From an uncultured Gemmiger sp. (GTDB lineage: Bacteria > Bacillota > Clostridia > Oscillospirales > Ruminococcaceae), in contig CAKSUQ010000024.1 in the NCBI GenBank assembly GCA_934502625.1, forward strand, positions 1-28,641: a DNA stretch of 28,641 bases, given 5' to 3'. The stretch's first letter is position 1. Every line of letters starts with the position of its first letter. This document shows, one piece after another, positions 8,128 to 15,164 of this stretch. Both the position numbers and the translations under genes were made by a program. The notes under the pieces are model-generated. The model made no database searches and was not told where the DNA came from. It saw nothing but the letters and a program-made list of their open reading frames with translations.

Positions 8128-8279
8128 GCCTTCCCCTGTGGGGGAAGGTGGCCGAGGCTCCGACCGAGGCCGGATGAGGGGCGGAGTGACCGGTATTGCC
8201 CGGTAAAGGGCTGCTGAGAAAGCGCCGCCCCTCATCAGTCGCCTGCGGCGACAGCTTCCCCCAAGGGGGAAGCCTTTTA
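8128..8279. repeat. Dispersed nested-hairpin repeat, copy 2
   Basis: Same element as 720-871, inverted. The left arm starts CCTTCCCCTGTGGGGGAAGG and runs to CGGATGAGGGGCGG. The right arm, on the other strand, starts GGCTTCCCCCTTGGGGGAAG and runs to CTGATGAGGGGCGG. The centres of the two copies differ. The right end reaches into the birA stop codon (8277-8279), so the element supplies the last bases of that gene and may act as its terminator. Confidence 0.8.
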
Positions 8280-9011
8280 AAGAGCGCCGTAAATGCCCTT
8301 TACGCTGACCTCGCCGGTAAAGACGCGGGTGTCGCCGTTTTCGTCGTGGACGATCAGGCGGCCGTCGTCGTCGACGTCCTTCGCGACGCCGCTACCGCCG
8401 TCGTAGGTCACGCGGCGGCCAAGGTTGACACACTGCGCCTTGTACCGCTCGCGGTAGGGGGCAAAGCCCTCGCGCTCGTAGGTGTACAGCGCGCGGTCAA
8501 AGCCGAAATCCGTCATGTACTGCGCCAGCCACTCCGGGTCGGTGTCCATGTCCACCGGGATGCCCTGCAAAGCAAGGCTGGTGCCGTGGGGCAGTCCGGC
8601 GGCGTCGAAATATTCCTGCGGCTGGGCAAGGTTGATGCCGATGCCGACGACGATGCTGTGGCCGTCGGGTGCTACCTCGCACAGGATGCCGACGATCTTT
8701 TTGCCGTTCAGCAAAAGGTCGTTCGGCCATTTGATCTGGCACTCGATGCCATAGCGGGTGCGCAGGGCGTCGCAGGTGGCAAGGCTGGCGAAAAGCGGCA
8801 GTGTCGCGGGCTGGACAAGGTCAGTCTTGATGACCGCCGTGTAGTACAGCCCTTTGTGCGGTGCGTCGAGCCAGTCGCGGCCAAGCCGCCCGCGCCCGGC
8901 AGTCTGGTGGGTGGTGTACACCGCGCCCACAATGCCGAATTTATCAATGTTCTGCTTTGCCCAAAGGTTCGTGCTGTCGACCTCCGGCAGATAAATGACG
9001 CTCTCGTTCAC
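8277..9011 (-). CDS. birA: Biotin--[acetyl-CoA-carboxylase] ligase, single-domain
   Basis: 244 residues. It activates biotin with ATP and attaches it to biotin carboxyl carrier proteins. The adenylate-binding loop GRGRLGRDW (39-47), KWPNDLLLNGKKIVGIL (94-110) and VVGIGINL are the family hallmarks. There is no N-terminal winged helix, so this is a class I enzyme and not the repressor form. The start is GTG at 9011: its GTGA overlaps the stop of yfcE, and family similarity begins with the residues right after it. Longer in-frame extension upstream is only the yfcE gene read in another frame. The 3' end merges with a repeat element. Confidence 0.93.
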   Translation of the reverse strand: MNESVIYLPEVDSTNLWAKQNIDKFGIVGAVYTTHQTAGRGRLGRDWLDAPHKGLYYTAVIKTDLVQPATLPLFASLATCDALRTRYGIECQIKWPNDLLLNGKKIVGILCEVAPDGHSIVVGIGINLAQPQEYFDAAGLPHGTSLALQGIPVDMDTDPEWLAQYMTDFGFDRALYTYEREGFAPYRERYKAQCVNLGRRVTYDGGSGVAKDVDDDGRLIVHDENGDTRVFTGEVSVKGIYGAL

Positions 9012-9493
9012 AGTTCCGGTACCCTCTTCCAGCTGAATTCGCATCTTGCATCGTTGATCGTGATAACGCCGTAGCTGCCGCCGTCGCGCAGGCTGCCGGG
9101 GTTGAAGACGGTGGCCGCCGTGCCGACGCCGCGCACCAGCTCGCGCCGGTGGGTGTGGCCGAACAGCGCGACGTCCGCGCCGCGCTCGCCTGCACACTCG
9201 GCCAGACGTTCGCTGCCCATCTTGACGCCGTAGTGGTGGCCGTGGGTGTAGAAGAACAGCACCCCGGCGAAAGGCGCAAGCCCCTCGGACGGGTCGTGGT
9301 AGCCGGCGTCGCAGTTGCCCGCCACCCGGTAGATGGGGTAGGGCACAGGCTCCCTGCGCAGCTGCAATGCGCCGTCTAGGTCGTACAGCCCGTCGCCGAG
9401 GAAGAACAGCGCGTCGGCGGTCTCGTTATTGAGCACCCACCGCAGGTCGCGCAGGCGGCCATGGACGTCGGAGATGACTAGGATTTTACACAT
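9008..9493 (-). CDS. yfcE: YfcE/MJ0936-family metallophosphodiesterase
   Basis: 161 residues, the normal size for this small phosphodiesterase family. Metal ligands are visible in order: SDVH (D9, H11), LGDG (D34), AGNCD (N60), THGHHYG (H84, H86) and GHTH (H113, H115). Members hydrolyse phosphodiester substrates with Mn2+ or similar metals; physiological targets are poorly known. The ATG at 9493 has AGGAG eight bases upstream, while the longer frame to 9604 runs into an AT-rich repeat and is rejected. It is translationally coupled to birA by a GTGA overlap. Why these two functions are paired is not evident. Confidence 0.9.
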   Translation of the reverse strand: MCKILVISDVHGRLRDLRWVLNNETADALFFLGDGLYDLDGALQLRREPVPYPIYRVAGNCDAGYHDPSEGLAPFAGVLFFYTHGHHYGVKMGSERLAECAGERGADVALFGHTHRRELVRGVGTAATVFNPGSLRDGGSYGVITINDARCEFSWKRVPEL

Positions 9494-9515
9494 AAAATGA
9501 ACTCCTAAGCGAAAA

Positions 9516-9648
9516 AGATAAAAGATAATAGATAAAAGATAATAAAACAGGTGGATCGCGTCGCTAACGCTCCGCTCAAAATTTTGTTTTTGCCCTGCAG
9601 GCAAAAACGCTACATTTTTTATTATCTATTATCTTTTATCTATTATCT
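9516..9648. repeat. AT-rich inverted repeat with inner hairpin
   Basis: The arms at 9516-9547 and 9614-9648 are built of alternating heptads ATTATCT/TTTATCT (complement on the left) and can pair imperfectly over ~32 bp. The ~65-bp centre holds the perfect hairpin GTTTTTGCC/GGCAAAAAC. It fills the gap between rsmI and yfcE on the leftward strand. Confidence 0.65.
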
Positions 9649-9655
9649 AAAATAA

Positions 9656-10492
9656 TCACCCGTTTATCAGTTGGCGATACACTTCGCCCTTACTGAACGG
9701 TGTCCCGGCGGCGGCTTGTTTGGCGGCGGCGGCGGGGGGCAGGCCGTTTTCCAGCAGGGTGCGGGCGGCAGCGACGGCCTCCTCCAGCGTGGGGGCGGCG
9801 GTCTGCGCCACGGCTTCGGGGTCGGCGCCCGCCAAGACCAGCACGTACTCGCCGCGCGGGTCGTTCTCCTTGTAATAGGCTACGGCCTCGCCGAGGGTCG
9901 TCTTTTTGATTTCTTCGTGCAGTTTTGTCAGCTCGCGGCAAAGCGAGACCGACCGCTCCGCGCCGAACGCCGCAGCCAGATCGTCCAGCGTGCCCCGCAG
10001 CTTGTGCGGCGCTTCGTAGAAGATCATCGTCCGCGTTTCGTTCTGCAAAAAGGCAAGCCGCTCGCGGCGGTCGCGCTTCGGCACGGGCAGAAATCCCTCA
10101 AAGACGAACCGCGCCGTGGGCTGGCCGCTGGCCGCCAGCGCCGTCACACAGGCCGACGCGGCCGGGATCGGCACCACACGGATGCCCCGCGCGTGTGCCT
10201 CGCAGACGATCTGCTCGCCGGGGTCGCTGATGCAGGGCATCCCGGCGTCACTGCAAAGCGCACAGTTTTCCCCGGCCTCGATGCGCTGCAGGATGGCCTC
10301 GCCGTGGTGGAGCGCATGCTCGTAATAGCTGACCATCGGCTTTTTCAGGCCAAGGTGGTTCAGCAGCCGCAGCGTGACGCGGGTATCCTCGGCGGCGATG
10401 AAGTCCACCATGCCGAAGGTGGCGGCCACGCGGGGCGGCATATCGTCGAGATTGCCAATGGGCGTGGCGACAAGATACAAAGTGCCGGCCAA
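9656..10492 (-). CDS. rsmI: 16S rRNA (cytidine1402-2'-O)-methyltransferase
   Basis: 278 residues. It uses S-adenosylmethionine to methylate the 2'-O of C1402 in the ribosomal decoding centre. The N-terminal LYLVATPIGNLDDM, EDTR, SDAGMP and FYEAPHKL are conserved tetrapyrrole-methylase-fold signatures of the RsmI family. The start is TTG at 10492: family similarity begins at that residue, AGGGGG lies about seven bases upstream, and no in-frame ATG or GTG fits. It has its own consensus promoter. In B. subtilis the homologue follows yaaT in the same cluster; here the ferredoxin gene lies between. Confidence 0.93.
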   Translation of the reverse strand: MAGTLYLVATPIGNLDDMPPRVAATFGMVDFIAAEDTRVTLRLLNHLGLKKPMVSYYEHALHHGEAILQRIEAGENCALCSDAGMPCISDPGEQIVCEAHARGIRVVPIPAASACVTALAASGQPTARFVFEGFLPVPKRDRRERLAFLQNETRTMIFYEAPHKLRGTLDDLAAAFGAERSVSLCRELTKLHEEIKKTTLGEAVAYYKENDPRGEYVLVLAGADPEAVAQTAAPTLEEAVAAARTLLENGLPPAAAAKQAAAGTPFSKGEVYRQLING

Positions 10493-10524
10493 AACGGCAC
10501 CCCCTAACCTTATATGATAGTAAT

Positions 10525-10553
10525 ATTATACCCGCAAGGGCGGATGAGTGCAA
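10525..10553 (-). promoter_or_regulatory. Sigma-A promoter of rsmI
   Basis: Reading leftward, TTGCAC (10548-10553), a 17-base spacer and a perfect TATAAT (10525-10530), about 30 bases before the TTG start. Confidence 0.85.
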
Positions 10554-10585
10554 GTGAAATGCAGGCCTTCCGGGCATTTTTGGGC

Positions 10586-10620
10586 AAAAGAAAAAGCGCG
10601 GCCTTGCCTCAAGGCCGCGC
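10586..10620 (-). terminator. Terminator after the ferredoxin gene
   Basis: Perfect 10-bp stem GCGCGGCCTT/AAGGCCGCGC with a five-base loop; on the leftward strand it is followed by TTTTTCTTTT. Confidence 0.9.
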
Positions 10621-10636
10621 GAAAAAGTGCTAAAGC

Positions 10637-10804
10637 TTACTCAGCCTGGATAGCACCGGTGGGGCAAACGCCCTCGCAAGCGCCGCAGTCAACGCAGGAA
10701 GCTGCATCGACAACAGCCTTGTCCTCCATGGTGATTGCGCCAACGGGGCAGGTGTCAACACATGCACCGCAAGCAACGCACTCGCTGGAAACGGTATGAG
10801 CCAT
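10637..10804 (-). CDS. 2[4Fe-4S] ferredoxin, 55 residues
   Basis: A compact clostridial-type ferredoxin that carries electrons between cytoplasmic redox enzymes. It has two CxxCxxCxxxCP motifs: C9, C12, C15, C19 and C37, C40, C43, C47, each binding one [4Fe-4S] cluster. The halves are clearly related by internal duplication (ECVACGACVDTCPVGAI versus SCVDCGACEGVCPTGAI). Length is usual for the family. ATG 10804 has AAGGAG seven bases upstream. It is monocistronic, with its own promoter about 110 bases upstream and a perfect terminator. Codon use (GTT, GCT, TGC) is biased as in a highly expressed gene. Confidence 0.95.
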   Translation of the reverse strand: MAHTVSSECVACGACVDTCPVGAITMEDKAVVDAASCVDCGACEGVCPTGAIQAE

Positions 10805-10915
10805 CGTGAACTCCTTATCTCCGTGCTGAATTTATATTTTGTACCCCTCCGACCCTGCACGGCTGCTCCCCGGAGTGGCACACAGTCGGTTTGCTCTGCC
10901 TACTGCGTTGTATAT

Positions 10916-10944
10916 AGTTTAGCACAATGTGTGATTTTTGGCAA
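10916..10944 (-). promoter_or_regulatory. Probable promoter of the ferredoxin gene
   Basis: Leftward TTGCCA (10939-10944), 17-base spacer, TAAACT (10916-10921). It implies an untranslated leader of roughly 105 bases. Confidence 0.55.
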
Positions 10945-11001
10945 GTGCCATATCTTGAAATTTTTCGACGGTAAGCCGCAACTAACTGCGCTTGCAGTCC
11001 C

Positions 11002-11841
11002 TTATTCGTCCTCTTTATCGGCGGGCAGCGGGGCGCGTTTGCCGCCCCGGATGTAGGTGCATTCCTCGCGCTTATAGATGCGCGGGGCAAGAATCTCGAC
11101 GTTGGAGCGAACTTTCAGCGTGCCCCCCACGACGTTCGTCTCGATGACGGTGCCTTCGCCGTCCGGCGTGCGGACGATGCTGCCCACCTGCGGCGTGATA
11201 GAATTGAGATATTCGTAGCTCTTTTGTTCATAAGCCAAACAGCACATCAGCCGTCCGCACGACCCACTGATCTTGGAGGGATTCAGGCTGAGTCCCTGCT
11301 CCTTGGCCATTTTGATGGAGACGGGCTGGAAATTTTTCAGGAAACGGCTGCAGCAGAACGGCTGGCCGCACAGGCCGAGACCGCCCAGCATCTTGCTTTC
11401 GTCGCGCACGCCGATCTGGCGCAGCTCGATGCGGGTATGGAACTGGGAGGCCAAATCCTTGACGAGCTCGCGGAAGTCGACACGGTTGTCTGCGGTGAAA
11501 TAGAAGACGAGCTTGCTGCGGTCGAGGGTGTACTCGGCGTCGACGAGCTTCATTTTCAGGTTGTGGGCGGCGATGCGCTGCTCGCAGATGTGGTAGGCCT
11601 GCTGCACGTCGGCGCGGTTCTGGCGCATGCGGCGCACGTCGACGGCATCGGCAATGCGCAGCACGGGCTTGACCTCGCGGGAGAAGCCCGGCACCTCATG
11701 CGCGGCGCGGACGACCTCGCCGCACTCGGTACCGCGGGCGGTGGTGACGACGACGAAATCGCCCTCCTTGATCTGGAACGCGCCGGGGTCAAAATAATAC
11801 GCCCGGCCGTTCTCTTTGAATTTTACGGATATTACTTTCAT
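11002..11841 (-). CDS. ricT: RicT/YaaT, PSP1-domain Fe-S protein
   Basis: 279 residues, the usual length. In B. subtilis RicT works with RicA and RicF in a complex holding [4Fe-4S] clusters that stimulates RNase Y-dependent mRNA processing and affects sporulation and competence. The PSP1 core spans the middle, and the conserved cysteines are seen as LCGQPFCCSRFL (C158, C163, C164) and SCGRLMCC (C195, C200, C201). The short acidic C-terminus varies. ATG 11841 has AAGGA eight bases upstream. It is the last gene of the rhomboid-like/darA/holB/ricT group, separated from holB by 269 bases of hairpin repeats. Confidence 0.93.
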   Translation of the reverse strand: MKVISVKFKENGRAYYFDPGAFQIKEGDFVVVTTARGTECGEVVRAAHEVPGFSREVKPVLRIADAVDVRRMRQNRADVQQAYHICEQRIAAHNLKMKLVDAEYTLDRSKLVFYFTADNRVDFRELVKDLASQFHTRIELRQIGVRDESKMLGGLGLCGQPFCCSRFLKNFQPVSIKMAKEQGLSLNPSKISGSCGRLMCCLAYEQKSYEYLNSITPQVGSIVRTPDGEGTVIETNVVGGTLKVRSNVEILAPRIYKREECTYIRGGKRAPLPADKEDE

Positions 11842-11873
11842 GGGGTAGTCCTTCTATTGTTGGTGTATCGAAA

Positions 11874-12105
11874 AAGTGGTGTAGGGGTGGGCAAAACGGC
11901 GGTTGCCGGGAACTTCCACGGGTCGTCGGGGACGCCGACCCCTACGGTGCTGTAGGGGCGGGGCTCTGCTCCGCCCGTGGAACCTTGTGGCTGCCGCAAC
12001 GCTCCACGGCGGGGTGAGGGCACCCCGCCCTACAGAGCAAATGATAAAAGGGCGGCGGCCGTCAAACTGCGGGCCGGGCATGCCCGGCCCCTACTTGGGG
12101 CAGTG
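11874..12105. repeat. Cluster of REP-like hairpins between holB and ricT
   Basis: At least four GC-rich inverted repeats follow one another, several flanked by GTAGGGG or CCCTAC: a GGTCG/CCGACC hairpin near 11926, GGGCGGGG/CTCCGCCC near 11956, the perfect GGCGGGGTG/CACCCCGCC near 12009, and the perfect palindrome GGGCCGGGCATGCCCGGCCC near 12071. There is no credible coding frame. Such units are common as dispersed intergenic repeats in this bacterial group. Confidence 0.7.
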
Positions 12106-12110
12106 GGGCT

Positions 12111-13037
12111 TTACGCGATCTCCCCCGCCAGCACGGCGACGTTCAGGCGCAGGTTGCCGTTGCCGGTCAGGCTCTTTCTTGCGCGAGCATCGGCGTTCAA
12201 AATTCTGGCGGCGGCGTCCGGCGTCAGGCCGTTGCACTGCTCCTGCCCGTAGGCGGGGCGGCGCAGCACGGCGCTGCACAGTTGGTCGAGCTGCCACAGC
12301 AGCGCCGTGAAGCCCTCCTTGTCGCGCTCGTACTTCGTCAGCAGCGCCAGCGCGCGGTAGGTGTCGCCCTGCGCCGCATAGCCGCACAGCGTCTTTGCCA
12401 TGCCCAGCGCAGATTTGAACGCCGGGTCGTTCCAGCTTTTCAACGCGGTGCCGATGTGCCCCTCGTACAAAAAGGCCAGCTCGTCCGCCGTCTTCGCGGG
12501 CAGGCGCTCGGCGCGCAGCCGGGCGGCGCAGTCCGCCGTGGGCACGGGCGCGATCGTGTACGCCGCGCACCGGCTGCGGATGGTCGGCAGCACGACTGCT
12601 GCGGTAGGCGCTGTCAGGAGAAACAATACACCCTCTGGGGGCTCCTCAATAATTTTTAAAAGCGCATTAGCCGCAGAACCCTGCGTTCCGTTCAGATTCT
12701 GCGCGCCGTAGATGAACAGCACGCGCCCCGCCGCGTCGGTGGAAAGCGCCGACCGCTGGATGGCCTCGCGCGCCTCGCGCACTTTCTTGACCGGGATCTG
12801 GCCGCTGGCACCCTCGCCCTGCAGCACAAGGCATTCGGCGTCCTCTTTTTTCAGCACGGCCTCAGCGTGCGCACCGCCCTGCGGGTACAGGTAGTCCGCC
12901 GCGAGACAGCGCGCGGCAAAGCCAGCGCCGCAGCCCGGCTCGCCCACCAGCAAAATGGCGTGGGGCAGCCGTCCGCCGCGCAAAGCGGTGCCAAGCTCGC
13001 TTTTCAGCGCGTCATTGCCGACAAGGCGTTCGAGCAT
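12111..13037 (-). CDS. holB: DNA polymerase III subunit delta'
   Basis: 308 residues, normal for Firmicutes HolB, a clamp-loader subunit. The N-terminal LVGNDALKSEL and the AAA+ region LLVGEPGCGAGFAARCL are visible; the P-loop lacks the catalytic lysine (GCGAG), as expected for delta', which does not hydrolyse ATP. NALLKIIEEPPEGVLFLLTA is the conserved sensor/SRC-like region. The start is ATG 13037, sharing one base with the darA stop (TGATG). In-frame extension to 13196 is only darA in another frame. Context darA-holB-ricT matches yaaQ-holB-yaaT of B. subtilis. Confidence 0.92.
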   Translation of the reverse strand: MLERLVGNDALKSELGTALRGGRLPHAILLVGEPGCGAGFAARCLAADYLYPQGGAHAEAVLKKEDAECLVLQGEGASGQIPVKKVREAREAIQRSALSTDAAGRVLFIYGAQNLNGTQGSAANALLKIIEEPPEGVLFLLTAPTAAVVLPTIRSRCAAYTIAPVPTADCAARLRAERLPAKTADELAFLYEGHIGTALKSWNDPAFKSALGMAKTLCGYAAQGDTYRALALLTKYERDKEGFTALLWQLDQLCSAVLRRPAYGQEQCNGLTPDAAARILNADARARKSLTGNGNLRLNVAVLAGEIA

Positions 13038-13360
13038 CACAGCTTCTCGAAGCGCTCGACATTCGTGACCATGACGGTCGCGCCGCCGACGGTGACCTCC
13101 ATCGGCATGGCGCTCTCGATGCCAAGACCCAGCGTGGCCGTGCCGGGCACGATCTCGGTGCGCTGCTTGCAGCACTTCGAGATAACGCCGATGCACTCAT
13201 CGACGCGGGCGTCGTCGGTGCAGATCAGCAGCGTCATGTTGCCCGCCATCAGGAAGCCGCCGGTCGTGGCCAGACGGGTGACGTAGAACTTGTTCTTCAG
13301 CAGCTCGTTGCAGACGTTTTTCGAATCCTCTTTGTTGACGATGGCAGTGATGAGCTTCAT
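13037..13360 (-). CDS. darA: Cyclic-di-AMP receptor, PII-like (DarA/PstA/YaaQ)
   Basis: 107 residues, full length. A PII-like trimeric protein that binds the second messenger c-di-AMP; its downstream targets are largely unknown. The start MKLITAIVNKEDSKNVCNEL, followed by the TRLATTGGFL stretch and the C-terminal VTVGGATVMV, are characteristic of the family. AAAGG lies about nine bases before the ATG. It is 36 bases downstream of the rhomboid-like gene and overlaps holB by one base, so its translation is coupled to that of the clamp loader. Confidence 0.94.
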   Translation of the reverse strand: MKLITAIVNKEDSKNVCNELLKNKFYVTRLATTGGFLMAGNMTLLICTDDARVDECIGVISKCCKQRTEIVPGTATLGLGIESAMPMEVTVGGATVMVTNVERFEKL

Positions 13361-13396
13361 AGTGTTTTCGACCTTTCTATGTTATAAATTGCAAAA

Positions 13397-14041
13397 TTAT
13401 CGATTGCGGTTCTCCCAGTCGCGGCGGCGCTTCCAGCTGGCGATAGCGTCGCGGCACCAGAAAAAGACCTCGCGGCCGTAAAATGCCAGAAAGCCGGAAA
13501 GCCCCAGCACAAGGCTGACCTTGGTGGCGACGCCGCCCAGCAGGAAGTTGATGACCCACAGTGCCAGCTCGTACCAGCCAAGGTACTTCATCTTGAACGG
13601 GATGATGCCGAACAGCAGCACCATCTGATCCGGCCACAGCCAGGTGTAGGCGAACAGCATGCTCTGAAAGATGGCGTCCGCCCCGGCGTAGCCGGTCAGC
13701 AGGCAGCCGACCCACGCGCCAATCATGCCCAGCGCCAAGAACAGCGTCATTCTGAAATCGCCCCAGACACGGGTTAGCGCGTTGCCGATCCAGAAGTAAA
13801 AGACCAGATTCAGGATGCCCAGCACGCTGCCCAGCCAGATGGGCTGGAACAAAAACGTGACGAGCCGCCAGATCTGCCCGTGCAGCAGCGAGTACCGGTC
13901 AAGGACGATGTAGGAGGCGAAGTAGCGGTTGAACAGCAGCATGATAAGCCCCGCCGCCAGCTGACCGATCATCAGCCCATTGATGAGGTGCGGAATGCCG
14001 AGATGCCCCCAGCGCCGCTCCAGCTTGTCGATCCAGTTCAT
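13397..14041 (-). CDS. Rhomboid-like membrane protein, probably without protease activity
   Basis: 214 residues with about six hydrophobic segments. The GQIWRLVTFLFQP stretch after the first segment carries the WR motif shared by rhomboid proteases and Derlins, and the general topology agrees. I find no GxSG motif in the fourth-segment region (GYAGADAIFQS) and no obvious catalytic His, so it is likely a pseudoprotease. GGAGGG sits nine bases before ATG 14041. It is the first gene of the operon leading into darA, holB and ricT. The function is unknown; an alternative is an unrelated six-helix protein with a chance WR. Confidence 0.75.
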   Translation of the reverse strand: MNWIDKLERRWGHLGIPHLINGLMIGQLAAGLIMLLFNRYFASYIVLDRYSLLHGQIWRLVTFLFQPIWLGSVLGILNLVFYFWIGNALTRVWGDFRMTLFLALGMIGAWVGCLLTGYAGADAIFQSMLFAYTWLWPDQMVLLFGIIPFKMKYLGWYELALWVINFLLGGVATKVSLVLGLSGFLAFYGREVFFWCRDAIASWKRRRDWENRNR

Positions 14042-14082
14042 AAGGAAGTGACCCTCCGTATATCTATAAATTTACAGAATAT

Positions 14083-14111
14083 ATTATAGCAACTCTCGGC
14101 GTAAAGTGCAA
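14083..14111 (-). promoter_or_regulatory. Sigma-A promoter of the rhomboid-like/darA/holB/ricT operon
   Basis: Leftward TTGCAC (14106-14111), 17-base spacer, perfect TATAAT (14083-14088). Confidence 0.85.
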
Positions 14112-14186
14112 CAAATTCCCTGTCGAATCCCTTGCGGCGCGGCGGAAAATATGCTAGGCTGTACTATATAAAGGAAGGGACTGCAC

Positions 14187-14696
14187 ATGGGACGTACATC
14201 GGTGAAGGAAAACAAGAACAATTACCAGCTCGCGCGCGAGGAGCTGGGGCTGACGCGGGAAAAGGCCAGCGAGCTGTTGGAGACAATCGCGCCGGAGCGC
14301 ATCGAGAAGATCGAGAACGAGCGCACCGTGCCCCGCCCCGACGAGGTGCTGACGATGGCCGAAAAATACAAACGACCGTCTCTTTGCAACTATTATTGCT
14401 CGCGCCAGTGCCCCGTCGGCGAGCGGTATGTGCCGCCGGTGTCGATGCGCGAGCTGTCGGCCATTGTGCTGGAAATGCTGGCATCGCTGAACGCGATGGA
14501 TAAGAAAAAAGAACGGCTGATCGAGATCACGGCGGACGGGGAAATCACGAACGACGAGATCAACGATTTTATCCGCATCCGAAAAGAATTAGAGCGAATC
14601 TCGGTCACGGTGGAGACGCTGCAGCTCTGGACGGAACGGATGCTGGCGAACGGTCAGATCGATGCTGAGGCGTACAAGGCAAAGCTGGGCGAGTGA
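14187..14696 (+). CDS. XRE-type helix-turn-helix protein with C-terminal Cys motif
   Basis: 169 residues. Residues ~12-60 form a Cro/C1-type helix-turn-helix (YQLAREELGLTREKASELL, then IEKIENERTVPRPDEVL). Right after it comes CNYYCSRQCPVG with C67, C71 and C75, a possible metal or disulfide site. The rest is mainly helical and charged, perhaps a coiled coil for dimerisation. I know of no assigned function. AAGGAAGGG precedes ATG 14187. It stands alone and is divergent from the rhomboid-like operon, so it could regulate that promoter. Confidence 0.8.
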   Translation: MGRTSVKENKNNYQLAREELGLTREKASELLETIAPERIEKIENERTVPRPDEVLTMAEKYKRPSLCNYYCSRQCPVGERYVPPVSMRELSAIVLEMLASLNAMDKKKERLIEITADGEITNDEINDFIRIRKELERISVTVETLQLWTERMLANGQIDAEAYKAKLGE

Positions 14697-14700
14697 GTAT

Positions 14701-14718
14701 TTTTCCGCCTGCGGAAAA
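14701..14718 (+). terminator. Possible weak terminator or hairpin after the XRE-type gene
   Basis: TTTTCCGC/GCGGAAAA with a two-base loop, close to the stop. No proper T tail follows directly, so termination is uncertain. Confidence 0.3.
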
Positions 14719-14830
14719 TAAAGGCAGGTATTTTGCGATTTTTGCCCTGTTGCTGCAATACGCGGCATGGTAGAATCGTAGTACAGGGTGAGGAAACAAC
14801 ACCCCGACATACAAAAGGGAGAGAATACAA

Positions 14831-15055
14831 ATGCTTACACTGGCTGTGTTTTTTGTTTTTGGTTGGCTGTTTTTCAAGGGCGTGGGGCTGGCATTCCGCG
14901 TGACGTGGTGTGCCGCGAAGGTCGTGGCGACGCTGCTGTTCGTCATCGCACTGCCGCTGCTGGTGGTGCTTGCGGTCGTGGGCGGGCTGCTCTCGCTGCT
15001 GGTGCCGCTGGCGCTGGTGGCCGCCGCCTTTGGCATTTTGAAAAGTATCGCGTAA
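14831..15055 (+). CDS. Small membrane protein, 74 residues, unknown function
   Basis: Almost wholly hydrophobic: one segment at residues ~1-25 and a long Leu/Val/Ala stretch at ~30-70 that can cross the membrane once or twice. AGGGAGAG precedes the ATG and a clear terminator follows, which supports a real gene. I do not recognise a family. Confidence 0.65.
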   Translation: MLTLAVFFVFGWLFFKGVGLAFRVTWCAAKVVATLLFVIALPLLVVLAVVGGLLSLLVPLALVAAAFGILKSIA

Positions 15056-15065
15056 CGTAAAATAG

Positions 15066-15107
15066 GCCGCACGGCGCGCCCGGAAAAAGGGCGGCTGTGC
15101 GGCTTTT
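15066..15107 (+). terminator. Rho-independent terminator after the small membrane protein
   Basis: GCCGCAC pairs with GTGCGGC at the base, extended by CGCCC/GGGCG with small mismatches around a GGAAAAA loop, then TTTTTG. Confidence 0.85.
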
Positions 15108-15110
15108 TGC

Positions 15111-15139
15111 TTGTGCCCGCGCGGGACGGGTGGTATAAT
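15111..15139 (+). promoter_or_regulatory. Sigma-A promoter of the alpha/beta hydrolase
   Basis: TTGTGC, 17-base spacer, perfect TATAAT. It lies inside the longer open frame from 15111, which therefore cannot be the true start. Confidence 0.8.
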
Positions 15140-15164
15140 GGGACACAGAAAGGGGCTTTGGAGA

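Noticed and set aside
9516..9648. Possible CRISPR-like heptad repeats
   Set aside because: Units are seven bases without spacers, arranged as inverted arms, and no cas genes are present.
9671..10507. 278-codon rightward frame opposite rsmI
   Set aside because: Antisense composition only; rsmI on the other strand has clear family motifs and a promoter.
10931..11001. Terminator downstream of ricT
   Set aside because: Only a short ACTGC/GCAGT hairpin without a T tail is visible; not enough to call.
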